A stretch of DNA of 8,135 bases, from the NCBI GenBank assembly GCA_050116035.1, contig JASFPJ010000136.1, positions 1 to 8,135 on the forward strand, read 5' to 3'. This stretch comes from SOIA01 sp050116035. GTDB taxonomy: Bacteria; Acidobacteriota; Aminicenantia; Aminicenantales; Aminicenantaceae. Below, piece after piece: positions 1 to 4,425 of the stretch. Both the position numbers and the translations under genes were made by a program. The notes beneath the pieces were generated by a model, which was not told where the DNA came from, ran no database searches, and saw only the letters and a list, made by a program, of their open reading frames with translations. Position 1 is the first letter of the stretch. Each line of letters opens with the position of its first letter.

Positions 1-1178
1 ATCAACTCCTCAATTTTGGCCACATCTACTTTTTTTACCTTCTTAATCTCGACATGGTGCTCTTCACTCAGCTTGTTATGCATATAAACTCTCTTTTCCA
101 GCAGCACAGCTAGCTTCTCCTTTATCTTCTTTCTTTTTTCAAGGTCTTTGGTCTGTTCGTACTGTTTTTCCAGCTCCTTGATGGTCATTTCAATCTGCTT
201 TAATTCCTCCAACATTTTCTTTGCTTCGTCTGACAGCTTTTGATCGGCTTTTACAGTCCAGGCCTGCGAACTCTCCTCGGCTGGCACGGCACTGTCTACG
301 CTCTCCATGTCAGCCGGCTCAGGTTCTCTGACCGTTTTTGAGTCGGCAAAGGCGAGGATCAAGAAACACACCATCGGGAATATCAGCAAGAACTTTAACT
401 TTGCCAATCCTTTGGATTTAGATTTTGTCATCATGGTTATCCTCCTTTTGATTTGTGATTGATTGAAATTGTTGGCTAATTCAAACAATTTCACGCCCAC
501 ATGCTGCTCGAAGATGAGCAGTTGATACTTCGCTGCACTACAGCCCTGCGCAATGACTGCATAATCAGCCAAGTACTCATGTGTCTCTTTCAGCGATTTT
601 TTGTATGGCCATACAAAAGGATTAAACCATTGAAAAATTGTGAGCCATTCCAGGATGAGTAAATCGATGGAATGATATTGCTTTATATGAATCATTTCAT
701 GGGCGATTATTCTTTGAAAATCATCACCTGAAATGTTGGATTTATTGATAAAAACATAATTAAAGAAAGAAAATGGCGAGCAGTCTTTCTCGATGAAGAC
801 GACTTTCAATCCGTTATATTTTTGAACACCGCTTTTCCTGATAAGTATGAGCACTTTGAGAAGCTGGTAAACAAAGCGGATAAGAAAGAACATCACACCC
901 CATATGTAGACCAGCAGCAGAATATCAGAGATTCCCAGGGATTGAGCTGGCATGCGGCTCACCTCGCTGAAGACGATGGAACCTTCCAGCAACGGGCGCG
1001 ATGCAATCGGAGACGGAATATTGATAAAAGGAATAACAAAGGAAAAGACAACAGAAGAGACCAAATAAAGCCGGTTTACGGCAAAAAAGGTTTCTTTTTT
1101 CAGGAAAATCCAGTAGACAGAATAAAAGAGTGCCAGACAAATTCCCGTTTCTATGGCATATAAAGCGAAATCATTCAT
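1..1178 (-). CDS. M56-family (BlaR1/MecR1-type) membrane metalloprotease, 3' end off the window
   Basis: The reading frame is open from the ATG at 1178-1176 through 392 codons to the left edge, so the C-terminus is missing. Hydrophobic segments lie at about residues 5-26, 36-54, 83-113 and 262-278. The zinc protease motif HEMIH is at 160-164, followed by NPFVW at 186-190 and HEYLAD at 200-205, whose E201 is the expected third zinc ligand. The family is known to sense envelope stress or beta-lactams and to trigger cleavage of the partner BlaI repressor. After the fourth membrane segment comes an acidic/proline linker (about 285-304) and a charged predicted coiled coil (about 313-372). No penicillin-binding domain is visible in the part present, so the signal is unknown; the missing end could carry a sensor or TonB-like domain. 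The start overlaps the repressor stop codon (ATGAATGA), implying translational coupling. The family call is firm and the beta-lactam link is not shown. Confidence -1.
   Translation of the reverse strand, partial: MNDFALYAIETGICLALFYSVYWIFLKKETFFAVNRLYLVSSVVFSFVIPFINIPSPIASRPLLEGSIVFSEVSRMPAQSLGISDILLLVYIWGVMFFLIRFVYQLLKVLILIRKSGVQKYNGLKVVFIEKDCSPFSFFNYVFINKSNISGDDFQRIIAHEMIHIKQYHSIDLLILEWLTIFQWFNPFVWPYKKSLKETHEYLADYAVIAQGCSAAKYQLLIFEQHVGVKLFELANNFNQSQIKRRITMMTKSKSKGLAKLKFLLIFPMVCFLILAFADSKTVREPEPADMESVDSAVPAEESSQAWTVKADQKLSDEAKKMLEELKQIEMTIKELEKQYEQTKDLEKRKKIKEKLAVLLEKRVYMHNKLSEEHHVEIKKVKKVDVAKIEEL
429..447 (-). promoter_or_regulatory. internal Shine-Dalgarno and double ATG inside the M56 gene
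   Basis: On the minus strand AAGGAGG (447-441) is followed after 6 nt by ATGATG (434-429), in frame with the M56 protein at M249/M250. This is a better ribosome binding site than most gene starts in the window. Initiation here would give a short protein that begins with a basic stretch and one hydrophobic segment (residues 261-278), followed by the linker and coiled coil, without the protease. The two AGG codons also encode an RR pair that may be conserved in the family linker, so chance is possible. Confidence -1.
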
Positions 1179-1557
1179 TTTTTTCCCCTTTTTGCTTTTG
1201 GATTTCCCTGTAAATCATCTTCATAGTATCTTCTAATTCGGAGATACTCATGTCCTTTTCTTTGGCAAAAAACGAGACCATTTCCTTAAACGAGTCACTG
1301 AAGTAGTTTTCAACGAACCGTTTGAGGAATTTCCGTGTGTACTCCTCTTTGGATAGGACCGGGTAATACTCATGGGTCTTCCCGTAGGCTGTATGGGAGA
1401 CAAAACCTTTCTTTTCTAAAATCCTGACAATCGTCGATACAGTATTATAAGCTGGTTTGGGCTTGGGCAAATGTTCAAGGACATCTTTGACAAAGCCTTT
1501 TTCCAGCTTCCATAATATCTGCATTATTTGTTCTTCGGCTTTTGTAAGTTCTTTCAT
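1171..1557 (-). CDS. BlaI/MecI/CopY-family transcriptional repressor
   Basis: This 128-residue protein has the usual length and layout of the family. The N-terminus MKELTKAEEQIMQILW and the recognition-helix region YNTVSTIVRILEKKGFV (residues 37-53) form the winged helix, and a dimerisation tail follows (about 70-120). In known BlaI/MecI repressors a dimer binds its own promoter and is inactivated by cleavage at an Asn-Phe bond in the dimerisation domain. By rough alignment that spot here reads F96-F97, so the cleavage site may differ. The ATG is chosen because the protein starts exactly where family members do. There is no ribosome binding site before it, and the -10 box is only 9 nt upstream, pointing to a leaderless mRNA. 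The gene is co-transcribed with the overlapping M56 protease and is probably autoregulated through the operators at 1572-1609. Targets elsewhere are unknown. Confidence -1.
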   Translation of the reverse strand: MKELTKAEEQIMQILWKLEKGFVKDVLEHLPKPKPAYNTVSTIVRILEKKGFVSHTAYGKTHEYYPVLSKEEYTRKFLKRFVENYFSDSFKEMVSFFAKEKDMSISELEDTMKMIYREIQKQKGEKNE

Positions 1558-1566
1558 GGTATAGGT

Positions 1567-1595
1567 ATTATAAAACTAAATCTTTAGTTTTGCAA
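1567..1595 (-). promoter_or_regulatory. sigma70-type promoter of the repressor/M56 operon
   Basis: On the minus strand there is a -35 box TTGCAA (1595-1590), a 17-nt spacer and a perfect -10 box TATAAT (1572-1567). Only 9 nt separate the -10 box from the repressor ATG at 1557, so the expected transcription start is at or within a few bases of that ATG. The spacer is filled by the operator at 1572-1591, so repressor binding would directly exclude RNA polymerase. Confidence -1.
1572..1591. promoter_or_regulatory. operator O1, perfect inverted repeat in the promoter spacer
   Basis: The arms AAAACTAAA (1572-1580) and TTTAGTTTT (1583-1591) are perfectly complementary around a 2-nt centre. The core can be written AACTA-N6-TAGTT (1574-1589). 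Position and symmetry fit a dimeric BlaI-family site. Classical BlaI/MecI sites contain TACA/TGTA half-sites, so this core is a variant. Binding is inferred, not shown. Confidence -1.
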
Positions 1596-1609
1596 CTATT
1601 TTTTTAGTT
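1594..1609. promoter_or_regulatory. operator O2, second AACTA-N6-TAGTT site
   Basis: AACTA (1594-1598) and TAGTT (1605-1609) flank a spacer of six T, the same half-sites and spacing as O1. The centres are 20 bp apart, about two helical turns, so two dimers would sit on the same DNA face. O2 overlaps the edge of the -35 box. Part of the symmetry comes from an A/T-rich tract, but the C and G positions match those of O1. Confidence -1.
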
Positions 1610-1926
1610 TTTTTAAAATTTTTCTTGTCCCTCTCCAAAGTTTTTCATTCCCTCTCTGTAAACGCTGGCTGGACGACATAAGTTTCAACGAGAATAGAAA
1701 GAATCATCCCCAATTTCATTTCGCAAGCAAACCTGTTTTTCACCAATATCACTTAAAATCTTGCAATATTCTATTTATCTTGATAATAAGAGTGAGCGAC
1801 TGATGAAACGAAAAGTCCAGTACTTCTGTAAACAAGTCCACACCATACATTCAATCCGTCCCCCACTCATTATCAAAAAATTGAGCACGCATCATTTCGA
1901 ATCAAGAAAAGGAGATTGCAAAGACA
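1610..1926. other. rest of the divergent intergenic region, no gene supported
   Basis: Together with the operon promoter this makes a 369-base gap between the divergent repressor and HAD genes. I see no RNA gene or convincing ORF. A possible promoter for the HAD operon is TTGCAA at 1761-1766 with GATAAT at 1782-1787, but the 15-nt spacer is short, so this is weak. The HAD ribosome binding site AAAGGAG is at 1908-1914. No further AACTA-N6-TAGTT site is visible. Confidence -1.
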
Positions 1927-2637
1927 ATGAAAGCCATTACCTTTGATTGTTGGGATACACTGCTGGCTGATGATAACAGCCGGAATGTGAAGAGGAAAGA
2001 GCATTTCGCCTCTTTCATGAACAAAAAAGGATTCCCTATCACTCCGGATAAAATGGATGAGCTTTTCAAAAAAGAAGCCGATTTATTCCAGGACTACATC
2101 ATCGAACACAGGAAAACGCAGAACAGCAGAGCCAGAGTGAAGTCGATTTTGAGGATTGCAGGAGTCCAGGCCCAAGAGGCAGAAATCAACGAAATCGCCG
2201 CATACAGCGACCGGGTGGCTCTTGAATTCCGGCCTCCGGTTATCCCAGGGATAAAAGATGCGCTCGAAGTCCTAACGAAAAAATATAAACTGGCCATCAT
2301 CTGCAACACGGGTTGGCATTCGGCAAACACAGTCAGAAATCTGCTCAGTGATTATGATTTTCCTCGATATTTTTCGCATTTGACTTTTTCTGATGAGGCC
2401 GGGGTGGCTAAACCCCATAAACAGATATTTGAGCAGACACTGGAAAAACTGGGGGGTAGGCCCGAAGAGGCCGTCCATATCGGTGACTCTGAATACTCGG
2501 ATATCGTTGGAGCCAGGAAAGCTAACATGCGGGCCATCCTGTTCACGGGTGTCAACGATAAATACAAGGATAACAACTCAGCTGATTTGGTAATCAGCAA
2601 CTACAACAATCTCGTCGAAATCCTGGAAAAGATGTGA
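1927..2637 (+). CDS. HAD-superfamily hydrolase
   Basis: The 236-residue protein has the four HAD motifs in order: motif I FDCWDTLL (residues 6-13, nucleophile D7), motif II ICNTG (125-129, T128), motif III with K162 in GVAKPHKQIFE, and motif IV IGDSEYSD (185-192, D187 and D192). Residues about 15-100 form a helical cap of the subfamily I type. In most HAD phosphatases the residue two after the nucleophile is an Asp acting as acid/base; here it is W9, with D10 next. HAD proteins with a non-Asp at this place include the 2-haloacid dehalogenases, so the reaction cannot be assumed to be phosphatase. The start is chosen from AAAGGAG at 1908-1914, 12 nt upstream. The stop overlaps the start of the adenylate-kinase-like gene, so the two are surely co-translated. 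The substrate is unknown; a nucleotide or sugar phosphate would fit the neighbour. Confidence -1.
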   Translation: MKAITFDCWDTLLADDNSRNVKRKEHFASFMNKKGFPITPDKMDELFKKEADLFQDYIIEHRKTQNSRARVKSILRIAGVQAQEAEINEIAAYSDRVALEFRPPVIPGIKDALEVLTKKYKLAIICNTGWHSANTVRNLLSDYDFPRYFSHLTFSDEAGVAKPHKQIFEQTLEKLGGRPEEAVHIGDSEYSDIVGARKANMRAILFTGVNDKYKDNNSADLVISNYNNLVEILEKM

Positions 2638-3434
2638 TGGAAAACCGTCTCTGGAAAAACTTGGAAAAACTCAAAGATGCTGTTCGAGGAAAAAAAATTC
2701 TTCTTTTTGGGCCTCCTGGCAGCGGAAAAGGAAACAGGTCACGCGACCTGGAAGCCCTGGGTTTGGTTCACGTCTCTTCGGGTATCGCCCTGAGAGCAAC
2801 CATTAAGGATGACCCCGAGTCAGAGCTGTCAAAAAATGCGCGCTCCTGCATGGAACGGGGCGAGCTCGTCCCTGACGAGATCATTGTTCCCATCATAATG
2901 AACCATCTGAGCCAAGAGAAATGCCAGAAAAACGGATTTATCCTGGATGGCTTTCCGCGAACAAAAGTTCAGGCAGAAGCTCTGTTTTCAAAAATCAAGA
3001 TCGACCTCGCTCTCTACCTGGATGTCCCACGGAAATTTCTCGTTTTCGGAATCATCGAAGGCAACAGGCGAATATGTGTGGAGTGCGCCACAGGATACAG
3101 CGATTTTGACCTTCCTCACATAGAAGGGATTTGTGATAAATGCGGCGGAAGGCTCGTGAGACGTGCGGATGACCAGGTCGAAACCATCGAAAACAGGTTG
3201 AAGCTCTATGATGAGCAGACAAAGCCCTTCCTCTCCTATATTAAAACTCATACAACTCTAGAGATCCTACCCATCACAGTGAGTGATAAAGATAAAATAG
3301 ACAAGAAATTCTTGAAGACGCTGAAAGGTCAGGTTTACTGGGTGGACACAGATGAGGGAGGCAAAGCCAGAATGCTGAACCTTGAAGGAATGAGAGAGAG
3401 ACTTCATAATCTACTGGCAGAAAAATTTAAATAA
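2637..3434 (+). CDS. adenylate-kinase-family nucleotide kinase, divergent, zinc-lid type
   Basis: Adenylate kinases interconvert ATP + AMP and 2 ADP in the cytoplasm. From the ATG at 2637 (265 residues; a GTG directly before it, at 2634, is an alternative) the protein has the P-loop GPPGSGKGN (25-33), the nucleotide-binding stretch VSSGIALR (46-53), DGFPRT (104-109), a four-cysteine lid (C147, C150, C166, C169) and RRADD (175-179). Deviations: N33 where Thr is usual after GKG, I50 where the family has Asp in STGD, and probably I140 where a catalytic Arg is expected before GRR. The length exceeds the usual ~215 because of about 18 extra N-terminal residues and about 35 extra at the C-terminus (from about 231). 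These changes suggest a second, specialised enzyme rather than the housekeeping one. It overlaps the HAD gene as TGATG and has GGA at 2625-2627 as a weak ribosome binding site. Confidence -1.
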   Translation: MENRLWKNLEKLKDAVRGKKILLFGPPGSGKGNRSRDLEALGLVHVSSGIALRATIKDDPESELSKNARSCMERGELVPDEIIVPIIMNHLSQEKCQKNGFILDGFPRTKVQAEALFSKIKIDLALYLDVPRKFLVFGIIEGNRRICVECATGYSDFDLPHIEGICDKCGGRLVRRADDQVETIENRLKLYDEQTKPFLSYIKTHTTLEILPITVSDKDKIDKKFLKTLKGQVYWVDTDEGGKARMLNLEGMRERLHNLLAEKFK

Positions 3435-3437
3435 ATG

Positions 3438-3465
3438 AACGTATGGGGTCAAACGTATGGGGTCA
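3438..3465 (+). repeat. left-end tandem 14-mer, two perfect copies
   Basis: The unit AACGTATGGGGTCA occurs at 3438-3451 and again at 3452-3465. The second copy enters the 24-bp inverted repeat at its ggggtca part. The 7-base aacgtat part is specific to this end of the element. Confidence -1.
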
Positions 3466-3606
3466 GGGCTAGACATTAGACAATTTGTTGCTACAGTTAG
3501 ACCTCATTCATTTTAACTTGATGGAACCCAAGGTTTATTATCAAATGAGATACACTGATAAGGATTGGTGCCAATGTTAAAATGTCTAATGTCTAGCCCT
3601 GACCCC
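3459..3606. repeat. 24-bp perfect inverted repeat pair of the miniature element
   Basis: The arms at 3459-3482 and 3583-3606 match over all 24 bases when one is reversed and complemented. Each arm also contains a short direct repeat (agacatt agaca, or tgtctaa tgtctag). Complementarity decays at once inside the arms, so these are true terminal repeats. Confidence -1.
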
Positions 3607-3627
3607 TTTTAACTGACCCCTTTTAAT
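3600..3627 (+). repeat. right-end tandem 14-mer, two copies
   Basis: The unit TGACCCCTTTTAAC at 3600-3613 is followed by TGACCCCTTTTAAT at 3614-3627, with 13 of 14 bases the same. The tgacccc part is the complement of the left end's ggggtca, while the 7-base ttttaac part is unrelated to the left end's spacer. Confidence -1.
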
Positions 3628-3630
3628 AAA

Positions 3631-4287
3631 ATGAGCTGGAAACCCATCAACATCATCATCGAAAAGCTCAAAATAGGATATGTGTGCAGGATCATTCAGG
3701 GAGCTTACTGCAACGCGAAGTATCCAGAATACAATCTGTTTAAAGCATTGGCATTAAAAAGCGGGCTGCCCGGAAGTCCGGTGTTCAAGTTCACAACCAA
3801 CAGGCAGGAAGTCACTCTGTTTCCGATGGGTCAGCACCTCGACCAACACGGAAGCGATGAGATCACTGACCTCTCTTCTTTGAAATGGGATTTTGTGAAA
3901 CCGGACGGAAAAATTCCCTGGATCAGGAAGTTCCGTCTTCATGAAAGACAGTATCTCTCTGAGTTTGTGAAAGAAGGTCCAGTCCGGATCCATTTTCTCC
4001 CTCACGCAAAACGCCTGGCCGTTGGAGGAGGTCGCAACAGGATGCTGGCCCTGATGAAGCTGGGATTCAGGAATGCGAAGCAGTTTAAACAGGCCGAATG
4101 GGATGAAGCAGAGCAAAGATACGTAAACGGAGACATCGCCATCAATTATCCTGGAAAGCCAGTCTGGGATGATATCCCGCCCGATACATCCAAACAGGGA
4201 TGGGTGGACAAGACCAAAAGATGGGATGATGCTTATCAACAGGGGCTGAGGCTGAACATGGAAGAGGTCTACAAAGCTATCTTTTAA
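3631..4287 (+). CDS. uncharacterised protein, 218 residues, start region replaced by the element
   Basis: I do not recognise this protein. It is soluble, with no signal peptide or membrane segment, and rich in aromatic and charged residues. The stretch VGGGRNRMLALMKLGFR (131-147), preceded by a helix-like HERQYLSEFVKEGPVRIHF (104-122), loosely resembles the ParB/sulfiredoxin-like pattern in which a strand is followed by a GRxR helix. This is a weak likeness. The first ATG lies only 3 bp beyond the miniature element; upstream in frame a TAA occurs at 3610-3612, and there is no ribosome binding site, since the preceding sequence is the element's ttttaataaa. The next in-frame ATG is far inside (M66). 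The N-terminus may therefore have been trimmed or its translation signals displaced by insertion. The long open frame and protein-like composition support a real coding sequence, but whether it is still expressed is uncertain. Confidence -1.
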   Translation: MSWKPINIIIEKLKIGYVCRIIQGAYCNAKYPEYNLFKALALKSGLPGSPVFKFTTNRQEVTLFPMGQHLDQHGSDEITDLSSLKWDFVKPDGKIPWIRKFRLHERQYLSEFVKEGPVRIHFLPHAKRLAVGGGRNRMLALMKLGFRNAKQFKQAEWDEAEQRYVNGDIAINYPGKPVWDDIPPDTSKQGWVDKTKRWDDAYQQGLRLNMEEVYKAIF

Positions 4288-4318
4288 CGAATAACAGGGA
4301 AAAAATAGAGACAGCTTT

Positions 4319-4332
4319 TTTGTGTACACAAA
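4319..4332. promoter_or_regulatory. 14-bp perfect palindrome, candidate operator
   Basis: TTTGTGTACACAAA is fully self-complementary and lies about 94 bp before the FAD oxidoreductase gene. A poor promoter could overlap it: TTGTGT at 4320-4325 with TATACC at 4342-4347, 16 nt apart. The shape fits a dimeric regulator site. The regulator is unknown, and the half-site differs from that of the BlaI-type operators. Confidence -1.
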
Positions 4333-4353
4333 TGAGGAAGTTATACCTTTCAT

Positions 4354-4386
4354 GTGGGGAAGGGACGAAACTATTGAATTCCCCAC
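4354..4386 (+). promoter_or_regulatory. 8-bp stem with 17-nt loop in the leader of the FAD gene
   Basis: GTGGGGAA (4354-4361) pairs perfectly with TTCCCCAC (4379-4386). No T-run follows, so it is not a simple terminator. It lies 39 nt before the ATG, in the presumed 5' leader, and could stabilise the mRNA or be a second operator. Confidence -1.
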
Positions 4387-4425
4387 CCGTATTATTAAAC
4401 AAAGCGAATAAAAAGAGGAGGACAC

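Larger units (their letters stand above)
3438..3627. mobile_element. 190-bp palindromic miniature element, probably non-autonomous
   Basis: Perfect 24-bp inverted repeats (3459-3482 and 3583-3606) flank about 100 bp with no ORF. Outside each repeat lies an extra ggggtca copy, giving a doubled 14-mer at each end. From memory, ends reading ggggtcagg...agacatta flank REP-associated tyrosine transposase (IS200/IS605-like) genes in several environmental phyla, so this may be a copy that has lost its transposase. A classical MITE is the alternative, since the A/T-rich flanks (3426-3438 and 3622-3634) look alike, though that may be chance. The element starts 3 bp after the kinase-like stop codon and ends 3 bp before the next ATG. 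As RNA it could fold into a long stem that affects read-through. Confidence -1.

Noticed and set aside
822..1163. Plus-strand ORF of 113 codons
   Set aside because: It lies opposite the M56 gene; its composition (runs of Arg, Lys, Asn) is typical of a shadow frame, and the minus-strand M56 protein is clearly real.
1761..1946. 61-codon ORF before the HAD gene, starting TTG
   Set aside because: There is no ribosome binding site, no recognisable domain, and it overlaps the HAD start in another frame.
3426..3634. Target-site duplication around the miniature element
   Set aside because: The A/T-rich flanks (3426-3438 and 3622-3634) are similar but not identical, and IS200/IS605-type elements make none; left as a possibility only.
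4300..4321. Possible terminator after the unknown gene (AAAAAA ... TTTTTT)
   Set aside because: The stem would be A-T only around a 10-nt loop, too weak to call.
3754..4425. Minus-strand ORF of 223 codons opposite the unknown gene
   Set aside because: It is as long as the plus-strand gene, but it has the serine/leucine/proline-rich look of an antisense shadow and runs across the intergenic palindrome. The plus-strand frame has the better protein character.
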